Part shown: piece by piece, positions 1 through 9,391 of the stretch
Numbering within the stretch: the first letter of the stretch is position 1
Layout: every line of letters starts with the position of its first letter
Notes under the pieces: model-generated
Told to the model about the DNA's origin: nothing
Databases searched by the model: none
Seen by the model: only the letters and a program-made list of their open reading frames with translations
Assembly: GCA_913064775.1 (NCBI GenBank)
Contig: CAJYAD010000005.1
Span: forward strand, 1 to 64,000
Reading direction: 5' to 3'
DNA length: 64,000 nucleotides
Source of the DNA: an uncultured Albidovulum sp.
GTDB lineage: Bacteria > Pseudomonadota > Alphaproteobacteria > Rhodobacterales > Rhodobacteraceae
Made by a program: the position numbers and the translations under genes

Positions 1-400
1 TCGCCGCCATCAGCATGCCGGGGGTGATCTTGTCGCAATTCGAGATGCAGACCATGGCGTCGGCGCAATGGGCGTTGACCATGTATTCGACGCTGTCGGC
101 GATCAGTTCGCGCGAGGGCAGCGAATAGAGCATCCCGTCATGGCCCATGGCGATGCCGTCGTCGACCGCGATGGTGTTGAATTCCTTGGCGACGCCGCCG
201 GCGCTTTCGATCTCGCGCGCGACCATCTGGCCGAGGTCCTTCAGATGCACATGGCCCGGCACGAATTGGGTGAAGGAGTTAACCACGGCGATGATCGGCT
301 TGCCGAAATCCTCGTCCTTCATGCCGGTGGCGCGCCACAGGCCCCGTGCGCCTGCCATGTTGCGGCCATGCGTGGATTTGCGAGAACGGTAATGGGCCAT
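1..400 (-). CDS. ilvD: Dihydroxy-acid dehydratase IlvD, N-terminal part (runs off the window)
   Basis: Dehydrates 2,3-dihydroxy-isovalerate and 2,3-dihydroxy-3-methylvalerate to the 2-oxo acids in valine and isoleucine synthesis. The 133 visible residues start at an ATG (398-400) with a purine-rich GGGGGGAAACC just upstream. They contain [38 protein letters not shown], the conserved [20 protein letters not shown] and [14 protein letters not shown], whose cysteines hold the Fe-S cluster. The match to the enterobacterial enzyme is nearly residue for residue. The rest of the gene lies left of position 1. It is divergent from the helicase gene. Confidence 0.97.
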   Translation of the reverse strand, partial: MAHYRSRKSTHGRNMAGARGLWRATGMKDEDFGKPIIAVVNSFTQFVPGHVHLKDLGQMVAREIESAGGVAKEFNTIAVDDGIAMGHDGMLYSLPSRELIADSVEYMVNAHCADAMVCISNCDKITPGMLMAA

Positions 401-428
401 GGTTTCCCCCCTGAAATGCGTCCTCTGC

Positions 429-457
429 TGGATAGCCCTCTGCCGGGCGCGGTGCAA
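429..457 (-). promoter_or_regulatory. Candidate sigma70-type promoter of ilvD
   Basis: On the minus strand TTGCAC (452-457) and TATCCA (429-434), the latter inside GGCTATCC, are separated by 17 bases and lie about 30 bases before the ilvD start. The -10 resembles the alphaproteobacterial GCTAnAwC pattern. The -35 is weak. Seen by eye only. Confidence 0.35.
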
Positions 458-469
458 GGCGCAGGCGGC

Positions 470-516
470 GGGGCGCTGCCCCCTGCACCCCCGGCGTATT
501 TGGGGAACAATGAAAG
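470..516. repeat. Dispersed intergenic repeat, copy A (half element)
   Basis: GGGGC-GCT-GCCCC hairpin (470-482) followed by TGCACCCCCGGCGTATTTGG and an AATGAAAG tail. It shares the module order with the copies near 29604 and 62169, but no right-hand arm is present, so only half of the long hairpin exists here. Confidence 0.6.
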
Positions 517-641
517 CAAACGAACCCACTGGCGTGTTTCTGGAATCACCTATCGCGCGGGCGCGTCGCCGTGGCGTGGACGGCGGAAGTGGGCGCGAAA
601 TCGCAATCTCACGGCCGCCGCCGCGCCGCCCCCACAGGCAA

Positions 642-670
642 TTGACCTATCGTGCTTTTTCCGCTAGATC
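642..670 (+). promoter_or_regulatory. Candidate sigma70-type promoter of the helicase gene
   Basis: TTGACC (642-647), 17-base spacer, TAGATC (665-670). The extended -10 GCTAGATC (663-670) fits the GCTAnAwC form known from alphaproteobacterial housekeeping promoters exactly. A leader of roughly 105 bases would precede the ATG at 783. Confidence 0.5.
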
Positions 671-782
671 ACATCTCATCCCCGGGGTTTCGACCTGACG
701 GGGGCAAGACTGACGCCGGGACGCCCGGACAATCGCGTCCCATAACCCAGCGCGGCCCGATGCCGCGCCGACTAGGACGCTG

Positions 783-2297
783 ATGACCAAATTTTCCGAT
801 CTCGCCTTGGACCCCAAGGTGTTGAGCGCCGTCGCAGAAGCCGGCTACGAAACCCCCACTCCGATCCAGGAACAGGCGATTCCCTATGCGCTGGAAGGCC
901 GTGACGTGCTGGGAATCGCCCAGACCGGCACCGGCAAGACCGCCAGCTTCACGCTGCCGATGATCACCCTGCTCAGCAAGGGCCGCGCCCGCGCCCGGAT
1001 GCCGCGCAGCCTGGTGCTGGCGCCGACCCGCGAGCTTGCCGCCCAGGTGGCCGAGAATTTCGACACCTATGCCAAGAACACCAAGCTGACCAAGGCGCTG
1101 CTGATCGGCGGCGTCAGCTTCGGCGAACAGGACAAGCTGATCGACCGTGGCGTCGACGTGCTGATCGCCACGCCCGGCCGCCTCTTGGACCATTTCGAGC
1201 GCGGCAAGCTTTTGCTGACCGGCGTGCAGATCATGGTGGTGGATGAGGCCGACCGGATGCTCGACATGGGCTTCATCCCGGATATCGAGCGGATCTTCCA
1301 GCTGACGCCCTTTACCCGGCAGACGCTGTTCTTCTCGGCCACCATGGCGCCCGAGATCGAGCGGATCACCAACGCTTTCCTGCACAATCCCGCCCGGGTC
1401 GAGGTGGCGCGCCAAGCCACCGCCTCGGAGACGATCGAGCAGAAGCTGTTCAGCTTCACCCCCTCGCGGCGCGATCGCAGCTTCACCGAGAAACGGGCGC
1501 TGCTGCGCGCTCTGATCGAGAGCGAGGGCGAGGCCTGCCAGAACGCGATCATCTTCTGCAACCGCAAGGTCGATGTCGACGTGGTCGCCAAGTCGCTGAA
1601 ATCGCACGGGCTTGATGCCGCGCCGATCCATGGCGATCTGGATCAGTCGCAGCGCACCCGCACGCTGGACGGCTTTCGCGACGGGACACTCAGGTTCCTT
1701 GTGGCTTCGGACGTGGCGGCCCGGGGGCTGGATATTCCGGCGGTCAGCCATGTGTTCAACTTCGACGTCCCCAGCCATGCCGAGGATTACATCCACCGCA
1801 TCGGACGCACCGGTCGCGCCGGGCGGCAGGGGCGCGCCTATACTTTGGCGGTGCCGGCCGATGACAAATACCTGTCTGCCATCACCTCGCTGGTCAAGAT
1901 GGACATCCCCACCGGTGAGGTGCCCGAATTCAGCGCCGCCCCCGAGCGGCCGCGCCGCGAACAGGACGACCGCAAGGACGAGCGCAAGGAAGGCGGGCGC
2001 AGCCGCAGCCGTGGCGGACGCGGCCGCCGCGACGAGGCCCCGCGTGATACGACTCCGCGAGAGACGGCCCCGCGTGAGGCCCCGCGTGAGGCACTTCGCA
2101 CCGAAGAGCCGGCGCCCGTGGTGTCCGAACCCGTCGCAGCCGCGGAAGCCCCGAAGCCCGAGCGCCGCGAAGGCGAGCGGCGGGGCGGTGAGCGGCGGGG
2201 CGGCGAGCGCCGCAATGGCCGGCGCGACGACGAGGCGGTCGTCGGCATGGGCGATCACATGCCCGATTTCCTGACCCGCAGCTTCAAGACCTCGTAA
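783..2297 (+). CDS. rhlE: DEAD-box ATP-dependent RNA helicase, RhlE-like
   Basis: Unwinds short RNA duplexes using ATP; such enzymes act in ribosome assembly and RNA decay in the cytoplasm. The 504-aa protein shows the Q motif (TPTPIQEQAI, about 24-33), Walker A AQTGTGKT (46-53), PTRELA (81-86), DEAD (154-157), SAT, RGLDIP and HRIGRTGRAGR. After residue 385 follows a low-complexity, Arg/Gly/Glu-rich tail with SRSRGGRGRR and repeated ERRGG units, typical of RhlE-type RNA-binding extensions. Its 3' end overlaps the convergent sulfotransferase-like gene by 14 bases. The choice of rhlE over other paralogues is by architecture only. Confidence 0.88.
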   Translation: MTKFSDLALDPKVLSAVAEAGYETPTPIQEQAIPYALEGRDVLGIAQTGTGKTASFTLPMITLLSKGRARARMPRSLVLAPTRELAAQVAENFDTYAKNTKLTKALLIGGVSFGEQDKLIDRGVDVLIATPGRLLDHFERGKLLLTGVQIMVVDEADRMLDMGFIPDIERIFQLTPFTRQTLFFSATMAPEIERITNAFLHNPARVEVARQATASETIEQKLFSFTPSRRDRSFTEKRALLRALIESEGEACQNAIIFCNRKVDVDVVAKSLKSHGLDAAPIHGDLDQSQRTRTLDGFRDGTLRFLVASDVAARGLDIPAVSHVFNFDVPSHAEDYIHRIGRTGRAGRQGRAYTLAVPADDKYLSAITSLVKMDIPTGEVPEFSAAPERPRREQDDRKDERKEGGRSRSRGGRGRRDEAPRDTTPRETAPREAPREALRTEEPAPVVSEPVAAAEAPKPERREGERRGGERRGGERRNGRRDDEAVVGMGDHMPDFLTRSFKTS

Positions 2298-3147
2298 GGA
2301 TCTTCGCCGCGCGGGCGTCCAGGAAGCGCGCGGCGAAAGCCGCGTTGCTGTCTGCATAATCCGCGCGGATCCGCGCGGCCAGATCGGCATCAACGAAACG
2401 CGCAGGGCTTGGCCCGATCTCGGCCACGATCTTTTCCAGCCCGGCGCGGAACGCCATCTGACGCCCCGGATCGGGCTCGACCTCTCGGTAAAGCATCAAG
2501 GCGCGGGTCAGCGGCACGTCAAGCGACGGGTTCGCGCGCGCCCCCGTATCAGCGCCCGTATCGGTGCCCGTATCACGGATCGCCAGGCCCGTGGCGGCCG
2601 CCGCATCGGCGCAGATATCGGCGGCGCAGGTGGCGCGGTCATAAAGCCGCGCGGTGATCGCCGCATCGCCGAAAACCCGCGCCCACGGCGCGATCCGGAT
2701 CAGGAAATCAAAGCTGTCGCGGTGGGTTGCAAGGTAGTCTTCAACCGTTGTCGCAACCTTGCGCGCCACCCTTAGCCGGCCGCGCTGATGCTGACGAAAA
2801 CCGCTCTCGACCAGATCTTCTTGGCGGCGGACGTAGTAGAGAATGCGGATCTCTAGTCCCTCAAAGGCCCGCGCGATCTGCGCAACCTTCTCCTCCCCCG
2901 CGAAGCACAGGCTTTCCGACGACAGCACCGCCAGCGGCGCCGCGCCAATCTCGGCCCGGGCGCGGGCAAGCCCTGCCAGCGCCTCGGGGTCGAAGGCCGG
3001 CTGATCGACCGGGAACAGGCGGTTGTGGTCGCCCAAAGCACTGCGCCCGGTCTCGGGGTGGCACCAGCCCTGGCCCATCCTCAGCCCGGCCTGCAGGGCA
3101 CTGGTCCCCGTCTTGCCGTGGCCGATATGAAGCCAGAGCCGTCCCAT
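2284..3147 (-). CDS. Sulfotransferase-like P-loop protein
   Basis: A 287-aa protein beginning LWLHIGHGKTGTSALQ (4-19), which resembles the 5'-phosphosulfate-binding loop (HIGxxKTGTT) of PAPS-dependent sulfotransferase-fold proteins. A later ILYYVRRQEDLVESGFRQH matches the region around the 3'-phosphate site, with Arg and Ser in the expected order. Substrate unknown. It starts immediately after the rnj TAG with no gap, so it is probably translated by coupling to RNase J, and its end overlaps the helicase gene on the other strand. Three 12-bp tandem units in the coding sequence (2541-2576) give a DTGA-type repeat. Confidence 0.6.
   Translation of the reverse strand: MGRLWLHIGHGKTGTSALQAGLRMGQGWCHPETGRSALGDHNRLFPVDQPAFDPEALAGLARARAEIGAAPLAVLSSESLCFAGEEKVAQIARAFEGLEIRILYYVRRQEDLVESGFRQHQRGRLRVARKVATTVEDYLATHRDSFDFLIRIAPWARVFGDAAITARLYDRATCAADICADAAAATGLAIRDTGTDTGADTGARANPSLDVPLTRALMLYREVEPDPGRQMAFRAGLEKIVAEIGPSPARFVDADLAARIRADYADSNAAFAARFLDARAAKILTRS
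2541..2576 (-). repeat. Three in-frame 12-bp tandem repeats in the sulfotransferase-like gene
   Basis: Units at 2541-2552, 2553-2564 and 2565-2576 share the core CCCGTATC and encode DTG-x on the minus strand. As the unit is a multiple of three, changes in copy number would keep the frame. Confidence 0.7.
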
Positions 3148-4827
3148 CTAGTCGAGCCGCGACACGACCGTCGTCACCTCGGGCTTCTTGCCGACCTCTT
3201 CCATCGAGACCTGCCGCACGATACGGCGCAGCGCCTCGTCCAGCTTGTCGTCGTTCTTCAGCACGCGGTGGTCGGCACGGTTCAGGTATTCGGTCAGATC
3301 GGCCTCGATCGTGTCGATCAGCGGCGCGCCGGACTTGCCGGTCTCGGCCAGGCCCATCGCCTCGGCCCAGGCATCGCCCAGGGGTTCGCCCTGCTCGTCA
3401 AGGATCAGCGTCACCATCACATGACCGTTCAGCGCCATGCGGATCCGGTCGCGGATCACCCCGTCCATCGCACCGATCAGCACGTTGCCGTCCAGATAGA
3501 GGCGCCCCGTCTCGATATATTCGGCCACCTGCGGACGGCTTGATGTCAGGTCGATCATCATCCCGTTCGTCGCAACTTCGCAGGCTATCCCCTTGGCAGA
3601 GGCCACTTTTGCGTGTTCGCGCAGATGCCGGTGCTCGCCATGCATCGGGATCAGGATCTTCGGGCGCAGCAGGTCATGCAGGCCTTCCAGATCCGGGCGG
3701 TTGGCGTGGCCCGAGACATGGTAAAGCCCGTCGTTATCGTCGACCACATCGACGCCCATCTCGGAAAACGCATTCATGATGCGGATCACGCCGCGCTCAT
3801 TGCCGGGGATGGTCTTGGACGAGAACAGGAACATGTCGCCCTCGGCCAATTGCAGCCCCAGATACTTGCCCCGCGCCAACTGGGCCGAGGCCGCACGGCG
3901 TTCGCCCTGGCTGCCGGTGACGATCAGCATCAGGTTTTCGCGACCGATCTCCAGCGCCTGTTCGGGCGAGATGGTCGGCGGGAAATCGGTCAGCACGCCG
4001 CTTTCCACCCCCGCGGTCACCATCCGCTTCATCGCCCGCCCCAGCAGACAGACCGAGCGGCCCGCCGCGCGGCCGGCATCGGCCAGGGTCTTCAGCCGCG
4101 CCACGTTCGACGCGAAGGTCGTCGCCACCACCATGCCCTGGGCATTGGCGACCAGCGCGGTCAGCGGCACCGCCAGCGTCGATTCCGAACGACCGGGCTT
4201 CGGCGAGAAGATATTGGTGGAATCGCACATCAGCGCCTGCACGCCGTCGCCTTCCCGGCCGATCGCATGCCATTCCTCGGGGTCGAAGGCCTCGCCCACC
4301 ACCGGCGCCCCGTCCAGCTTGAAATCGCCGGTATGCACGATGCGCCCCGCCGGCGTGTCGATGATCAGCGCCGAGCTTTCGGGAATCGAATGCGACACCG
4401 GGACGAATTGCACCCGGAAGGGGCCGGCCTCGACCACATGGGGGCGCGGCTCGACCACCGAGATCAGGTTCGGCTGCAGGCCGCGATCTTCCAGCTTGAT
4501 CGCGGCCAGCGTGCCGGTGAAGCGGCGGCAGAAGACCTGCGCCTTCAGCTGCGGCCACAGATGCGCAAGCCCGCCGATATGGTCTTCATGCGCATGGGTG
4601 ATGAAGATCGCCTCGATCCGGTCGGCCCGCGCCGCCAGCCAGGCGACATCGGGCATGATCAGATCGACGCCGGGGGTGGTGTCCATGTCCGGAAAGGTCA
4701 CGCCGACATCGACGACGATCAGGCGCTCTCGGCCCTCGGGGCCGTAGCCATAGACGTAGCAGTTCATACCGATCTCACCCGCGCCACCGAGGGGCAGGTA
4801 GATCAGACGGTCCTTCTTCTTGCTCAT
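3148..4827 (-). CDS. rnj: Ribonuclease J
   Basis: Metallo-beta-lactamase/beta-CASP RNase acting in RNA maturation and decay with 5'-exonuclease and endonuclease activity. The 559-aa protein has the zinc motif HAHEDH (78-83), an early LPLGGAGEIGMNCY, a beta-CASP section with TGSQGERRA, and the late SGHANRPDLEGLHDLLRPK and PMHGEHRHL characteristic of RNase J. The ATG overlaps the coaX stop (TCAT at 4824-4827). The position after nuoN-birA-coaX is typical of Rhodobacterales. The convergent neighbour is an RNA helicase gene. Confidence 0.95.
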   Translation of the reverse strand: MSKKKDRLIYLPLGGAGEIGMNCYVYGYGPEGRERLIVVDVGVTFPDMDTTPGVDLIMPDVAWLAARADRIEAIFITHAHEDHIGGLAHLWPQLKAQVFCRRFTGTLAAIKLEDRGLQPNLISVVEPRPHVVEAGPFRVQFVPVSHSIPESSALIIDTPAGRIVHTGDFKLDGAPVVGEAFDPEEWHAIGREGDGVQALMCDSTNIFSPKPGRSESTLAVPLTALVANAQGMVVATTFASNVARLKTLADAGRAAGRSVCLLGRAMKRMVTAGVESGVLTDFPPTISPEQALEIGRENLMLIVTGSQGERRAASAQLARGKYLGLQLAEGDMFLFSSKTIPGNERGVIRIMNAFSEMGVDVVDDNDGLYHVSGHANRPDLEGLHDLLRPKILIPMHGEHRHLREHAKVASAKGIACEVATNGMMIDLTSSRPQVAEYIETGRLYLDGNVLIGAMDGVIRDRIRMALNGHVMVTLILDEQGEPLGDAWAEAMGLAETGKSGAPLIDTIEADLTEYLNRADHRVLKNDDKLDEALRRIVRQVSMEEVGKKPEVTTVVSRLD

Positions 4828-5603
4828 TTGGGCCCGTTTTCCTTGTTATATGCGTGAATCACGGTCAGACCGTGCATTGTCAGGTCATCCTCGATGGTGT
4901 CGAAAAGGACGTCCCCGGTAGCGAAGAGCGATGCAAGACCACCCGTGGCGATCACCCGCATCGGCTGCGCGTATTCGGCGCGGATGCGTTCGGTGATGCC
5001 CTGGATCAGGCCGACATAGCCCCAGAATACACCCGATTGGATGCAGGCCACTGTATTGGTGCCTATGACCCGCTCGGGCTTGGTGATGTCGACATGCGGC
5101 AGTGCCGCGGCGCCCTGGTGAAGGGCTTCGAGAGACAGGTTGACGCCCGGCGCGATGACCCCGCCGACATAGGCGCCGTCCGCGGCCACCACGTCGAAAT
5201 TGGTCGCGGTACCGAAATCGACGACCACGACATTGCCGCCGTGGCGGTCAAAGGCGGCGGCGGCATTGGCCAGCCGGTCCGACCCCACCCCGGTGCCGGG
5301 ATCGACGCGGGGCGGCACCGGCAGCAGGCAATCGGGGCGGCCCACCACCAGCGGGCGGGTGTTGAAATAGCGATCAGCCAGCACGCGCAGGTTGAACACC
5401 ACCCGCGGCACCGTCGACGAGATGATCACATCCTCGATCTCGGGGCGGATGCCGTGATGCCCGACCAGCGTCGAGAACCAGACGAAATACTGATCGGCCG
5501 TGCGCTGATGCTCGGTCGAGGTGCGCAGCGTGCACAAAAACCGCGTGCCGTCCCAGATGGAGAACACGGTATTGGTATTGCCGCAATCGATACAGAGGAG
5601 CAT
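4824..5603 (-). CDS. coaX: Type III pantothenate kinase CoaX
   Basis: Phosphorylates pantothenate in the first step of coenzyme A synthesis; the type III enzyme is ASKHA-fold and insensitive to CoA feedback. The 259-aa length is normal. Visible are the N-terminal phosphate loop CIDCGNTNTVFSIW with Asp6, the GVGSDRLANAAAA segment and VVVDFGTATNFD. A GGAGGG lies about 6 bases upstream of the ATG. The gene is 11 bases from birA and overlaps rnj by 4 bases. Confidence 0.95.
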   Translation of the reverse strand: MLLCIDCGNTNTVFSIWDGTRFLCTLRTSTEHQRTADQYFVWFSTLVGHHGIRPEIEDVIISSTVPRVVFNLRVLADRYFNTRPLVVGRPDCLLPVPPRVDPGTGVGSDRLANAAAAFDRHGGNVVVVDFGTATNFDVVAADGAYVGGVIAPGVNLSLEALHQGAAALPHVDITKPERVIGTNTVACIQSGVFWGYVGLIQGITERIRAEYAQPMRVIATGGLASLFATGDVLFDTIEDDLTMHGLTVIHAYNKENGPK

Positions 5604-5614
5604 GGCGCCCTCCT

Positions 5615-6382
5615 TCAGAAGAAGACCTCGGCCGCGGGGATCGCCCGGCGGCCTTTGGCCGTGTTTAGGACAAGGTTGCCCATCGCGTCCACCGTCTCGA
5701 ACGTGCCGGGGATGCTCTCATGGGTTGTGCGGGCGGTGATTTCGTCACCGATCCGGGCGGCGCGCTGCAGCCAGGCCTCGCGGATCGGGGCGAATCCCTG
5801 AGCGGTGAACTGGGCCTCGCGCGCGGCATAGGCGGGGGCAAGCAGGTCGAGGAATTCCTCGGGCGTGACGCGGGCGCCGGTCTCGGCGGTCAGGCTGACC
5901 GGGCGGGTGGCGCCGGGTTCGACCTGGGCGGCCTTGGGGGCGGCGCCCAGATTGATGCCGATGCCGATCGCCAGATGGCTGACCCGCGGCCCCTGCCCGG
6001 TGCTTTCCAGCAGGATGCCCGCCACCTTGCCGCCGTTCAGCAGCACATCATTGGGCCATTTCAGCGCGAAAGGCTCGGCCCGGCCGGTGGCGGCGACAAA
6101 GGCGTCGTGCAGCGCCAGAGCCGCGACAAAGCTGCGCAGCGCCACGATCTCTGGCCGCTCCTTGGGAAGCAACACCAGCGTGGCCGCGAAATTGCCCGCA
6201 GGCATCGCCCAGGGCCGCCCGCGCCGCCCGCGCGCCGCACTTTGCTGCCGCGCCAGGATCCATTCCGGCCCCGTCAGCCCCGGCGCACGGCGCGTGGCCT
6301 CGGCATTGGTGCTGTCGGTTTCGGCCAGGATCACCCGGCCATAGCCGGGCGGCCAGCCGCATGCGGCGGGATCACTGGACAA
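5615..6382 (-). CDS. birA: Biotin--[acetyl-CoA-carboxylase] ligase (monofunctional BirA)
   Basis: Activates biotin to biotinyl-AMP and attaches it to carrier lysines such as acetyl-CoA carboxylase and, in this window, methylcrotonyl-CoA carboxylase. The 255-aa protein has ETDSTNAEA, the RGRRGRPW nucleotide loop, [19 protein letters not shown] and the C-terminal SH3-like part. It lacks the DNA-binding N-terminal domain of the E. coli type, so it is a ligase without repressor function. The best-placed start is TTG (6380-6382), overlapping the end of nuoN by 11 bases; no in-frame ATG lies before the conserved core. Confidence 0.93.
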   Translation of the reverse strand: MSSDPAACGWPPGYGRVILAETDSTNAEATRRAPGLTGPEWILARQQSAARGRRGRPWAMPAGNFAATLVLLPKERPEIVALRSFVAALALHDAFVAATGRAEPFALKWPNDVLLNGGKVAGILLESTGQGPRVSHLAIGIGINLGAAPKAAQVEPGATRPVSLTAETGARVTPEEFLDLLAPAYAAREAQFTAQGFAPIREAWLQRAARIGDEITARTTHESIPGTFETVDAMGNLVLNTAKGRRAIPAAEVFF

Positions 6383-7814
6383 GCGACATCGCGGCGGCCT
6401 GCGCCAGCCCCTCGACCCCGAAGAGGTTGATGATCCCCAGCAGCGTGATCGCGGCCGAGCCCATCAGCATCACCCAGGGCATCACCCCCATGGGTCCGGT
6501 ATCGAGGCCTTCGTTTTCCTTGCCGAAATACATCAGATAGACGATCCGGATGTAGTAGACCGCGCCGATCACCGAGGCGATCACCGCCAGAAGCGCCAGC
6601 CAGTACATATGCGCGTCGATCGCCGCCTTCAGCACGTAGAACTTCCCGATGAAGCCCAGCATCGGCGGCACGCCCGCCAGGCTGAACAGCAGCACCATCA
6701 GCGCTAGCGCCTTCATCGGTTCCTTGTTGGCGAAAAGGTTCAGCGCCCGCAGGTCGGTGATCTGGTGGCCATCGCGTTCCATCGACAGCATGAAGGCGAA
6801 GACGCCGATCGTGGTGGTGGCATAGATCGACATGTAGATCAGCATCGCCTGCACGCCCTCGGCGGTGCCCGCCGACAGGCCGACCAGCGCATAGCCCATA
6901 TGGGTGATCGAGGAATAGGCCATCAGCCGCTTCAGGTCGTTCTGGCCAAGCGCCGCGACCGCGCCAAGGAACATCGAGGCCACCGCCAGCACCGCCAGCA
7001 CCTGGCTCCATTCCTGGGTGGCGGTCCCGAAGGCGCCGAACAACAGCCGCGCCATAAGCGCCATCGCCGCAACCTTGGGCGCGGTGGCGAAGAAGGCGGT
7101 CACCGGGGTGGGAGAACCCTCATAGACATCGGGCGTCCACATGTGAAACGGCACCGCCGATATCTTGAATGCCATCCCCGAGATCAGGAACACCAGACCG
7201 ATCAGCAGCCCCAGCGGCATCTGCCCGGCATGCACCGTCTGGATGATGCCCGAGAACAGCGTCGTGCCCGAATAGCCATAGGTCAGCGAGGCGCCATAGA
7301 GCAGCAGGCCCGAGCTGAGCGCACCAAGGACGAAGTATTTCAGCCCCGCCTCGGTCGATTTCAGGCTGTCGCGGCGCAGCGCGGCGACGACGTAAAGCGC
7401 CAGCGACTGCAGCTCCAGCCCCATGTAAAGCGACATCAGGTCGCCGGCCGAGATCATCACCATCATGCCGACCACCGCCAGCGCGATCAGCACCGGGTAT
7501 TCGAACCGCCCGAGGCCGCGCTTGGCCATGTAATCTTGCGACATCACCAGAACGGCGGCTGCCGAAAGCAGCACCACCACCTTGGCGAAGCGCGCGAAGC
7601 CGTCGTCGATGAACATGCCGCCAAAGGCGGTGTGGGTGCCCGGCCCGGTCACCCCGATCCAGAAGGCGAGCACCAGGAAAACCCCTGCCGTGGCCCAGGT
7701 GATCACCGGCATGGCGCGGTCCTTGCCGGAGTAGACCCCGAACATCAGCGCCGCCATAGCAAAGACCGCCAGCACGATTTCGGGAAGCAGAAGGCTCAGA
7801 TCGTCGGAAATCAT
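6372..7814 (-). CDS. nuoN: NADH:quinone oxidoreductase subunit N
   Basis: Antiporter-like proton-pumping membrane subunit of complex I. The 480-aa protein is almost wholly hydrophobic with about 14 predicted membrane segments. It has the family signatures [21 protein letters not shown] with the key Glu, [20 protein letters not shown] with the key Lys nearby, and [14 protein letters not shown]. It is the last nuo gene of the operon; birA follows with an overlap of 11 bases. Confidence 0.97.
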   Translation of the reverse strand: MISDDLSLLLPEIVLAVFAMAALMFGVYSGKDRAMPVITWATAGVFLVLAFWIGVTGPGTHTAFGGMFIDDGFARFAKVVVLLSAAAVLVMSQDYMAKRGLGRFEYPVLIALAVVGMMVMISAGDLMSLYMGLELQSLALYVVAALRRDSLKSTEAGLKYFVLGALSSGLLLYGASLTYGYSGTTLFSGIIQTVHAGQMPLGLLIGLVFLISGMAFKISAVPFHMWTPDVYEGSPTPVTAFFATAPKVAAMALMARLLFGAFGTATQEWSQVLAVLAVASMFLGAVAALGQNDLKRLMAYSSITHMGYALVGLSAGTAEGVQAMLIYMSIYATTTIGVFAFMLSMERDGHQITDLRALNLFANKEPMKALALMVLLFSLAGVPPMLGFIGKFYVLKAAIDAHMYWLALLAVIASVIGAVYYIRIVYLMYFGKENEGLDTGPMGVMPWVMLMGSAAITLLGIINLFGVEGLAQAAAMSLVQ

Positions 7815-7824
7815 CGGCTTGTCC

Positions 7825-9390
7825 TTAGTGCTGCATGGGCGCGGTCAGCGCCGCTGGGTCGTAGGCCGCCTGGGCCGCGGTCACGTCGTTCACAAGGTCG
7901 GCGACACTGGGCCCGACCAGATCGGTCACCAGTGAGGGATAGACCCCGAACAGCAGCGTCAGGGCGATGAGCGGCGCGAAGATCAGCTTCTCGCGCAGGT
8001 CCAGGTCCTTGATGCCCTTCAGGCTTTCCTTGATGAGGTCGCCGAACACCACCCGCCGGTACAGCCACAGCGCATAGGCCGCCGACAGGATGATCGCCGT
8101 GGTGGCGAACATCGCGACCCAGGTATTCACCTGGAAGGCACCGACCAGGATCAGGAATTCCCCGATGAAGTTGGCGGTGCCGGGCAGGCCCACATTGGCC
8201 AGGGTGAAGAACATGAACACCAGCGCATAGACGGGCATCCGGTTCACCAGCCCGCCGAAGGCGGCGATGTCGCGGGTGTGCATCCGGTCGTAGATCACGC
8301 CGACGCACAGGAACAGCCCCGCCGAGACGAAGCCATGCGCGATCACCAGCATGATGCCGCCCTCGATCCCCTGCTGGGTGGCCGAGAAGATACCAACCAG
8401 CACAAAGGCCATATGCGCGACCGAGGAATAGGCGATGACCTTCTTCATGTCCTGCTGCACCAGCGCCACCAGCGAGGTGTAGATGATCGCCACCACCGCA
8501 AGCCCCATCGCGATCGGGCCCAGGATCTGGGTGCCCACCGGGAACATCGGCAGGGTGAAGCGCAGAAAGCCGTAATCGGCCATCTTCAGCAACACCGCCG
8601 CCAGCACGACCGAGCCTGCCGTCGGCGCCTCGACATGGGCAGCCGGAAGCCATGTGTGCAGCGGCCAAAGCGGCATTTTCACCGCGAAGGAGATGAAGAA
8701 GCCGATCCACAGCAGCGTCTGCAAGCCGCCCTTGATCGGCATGCCCAGCACATCGATCGTCTGATAGCTGAAGCGGTGGGTCAGCAACCCGTTGCCGTTG
8801 ACCGAGCCGGCCATGTCGGTGGTGCCGGTGGTCTTGTAGATCGCGATGATCGCGACCAGCATGAAGATCGACCCGCCGAAGGTGTAGAGGAAGAACTTGA
8901 ACGCCGCATAGACCCGGTTCTCGCCGCCCCAGACGCCGATGATCAGGAACATCGGGATCAGACAGCCCTCGAAGAACAGATAGAACAGCACCAGGTCCAG
9001 CGACATGAAGACCCCGAGCATCAGCGTCTCGAGGATCAGGAACGCCATCATGTATTCTTTGACCCGGTAGGTCACGTTCCAGCAGGCCAGGATCACCAGC
9101 GGCATCAGGAAGGTCGTCAGCAGCACGAAGCTGATCGAGATCCCGTCGATCCCCATCTTGTAGTGCAGCCCGATGATCCAGCGATAATTCTCCATGAACT
9201 GGAAGCCGGTGTTTGACGGGTCGAACCCGGCCAGCACGAAGAGCGAGATGATGAAGCTGGCCCCGGTGGCCAGCAGCGCCACATATTTCGCATTGCGTTG
9301 CGCGGCCTCGTCGTCGCCGCGCAGAAAGACCGCCAGGACAAGTGCCGCCACCGACGGAATGAAGGTGATGATGGAGAGCAGATTGTCCAT
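7825..9390 (-). CDS. nuoM: NADH:quinone oxidoreductase subunit M
   Basis: Antiporter-like proton-pumping subunit. The 521-aa protein has about 14 membrane segments. Visible are the conserved [17 protein letters not shown], in which Glu141 corresponds to the proton-channel glutamate (E. coli Glu144), [18 protein letters not shown], and [16 protein letters not shown]. One base separates its start from the nuoL stop and 10 bases separate its stop from nuoN. Confidence 0.97.
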   Translation of the reverse strand: MDNLLSIITFIPSVAALVLAVFLRGDDEAAQRNAKYVALLATGASFIISLFVLAGFDPSNTGFQFMENYRWIIGLHYKMGIDGISISFVLLTTFLMPLVILACWNVTYRVKEYMMAFLILETLMLGVFMSLDLVLFYLFFEGCLIPMFLIIGVWGGENRVYAAFKFFLYTFGGSIFMLVAIIAIYKTTGTTDMAGSVNGNGLLTHRFSYQTIDVLGMPIKGGLQTLLWIGFFISFAVKMPLWPLHTWLPAAHVEAPTAGSVVLAAVLLKMADYGFLRFTLPMFPVGTQILGPIAMGLAVVAIIYTSLVALVQQDMKKVIAYSSVAHMAFVLVGIFSATQQGIEGGIMLVIAHGFVSAGLFLCVGVIYDRMHTRDIAAFGGLVNRMPVYALVFMFFTLANVGLPGTANFIGEFLILVGAFQVNTWVAMFATTAIILSAAYALWLYRRVVFGDLIKESLKGIKDLDLREKLIFAPLIALTLLFGVYPSLVTDLVGPSVADLVNDVTAAQAAYDPAALTAPMQH

Positions 9391-9391
9391 G

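Larger units (their letters stand above)
401..782. other. Divergent intergenic region ilvD / DEAD-box helicase
   Basis: This 382-base gap holds the candidate ilvD promoter, one copy of the dispersed GC-hairpin repeat (470-516) and the candidate helicase promoter (642-670). The stretch 520-640 is GC-rich and shows no convincing gene or RNA; the reading frames in it lack recognisable protein features. Confidence 0.6.

Noticed and set aside
669-2393. 574-aa open frame antisense to the DEAD-box helicase
   Set aside because: Mirror frame of a GC-rich gene; low-complexity His/Gly/Arg composition and no domain, while the plus-strand helicase has all motifs.
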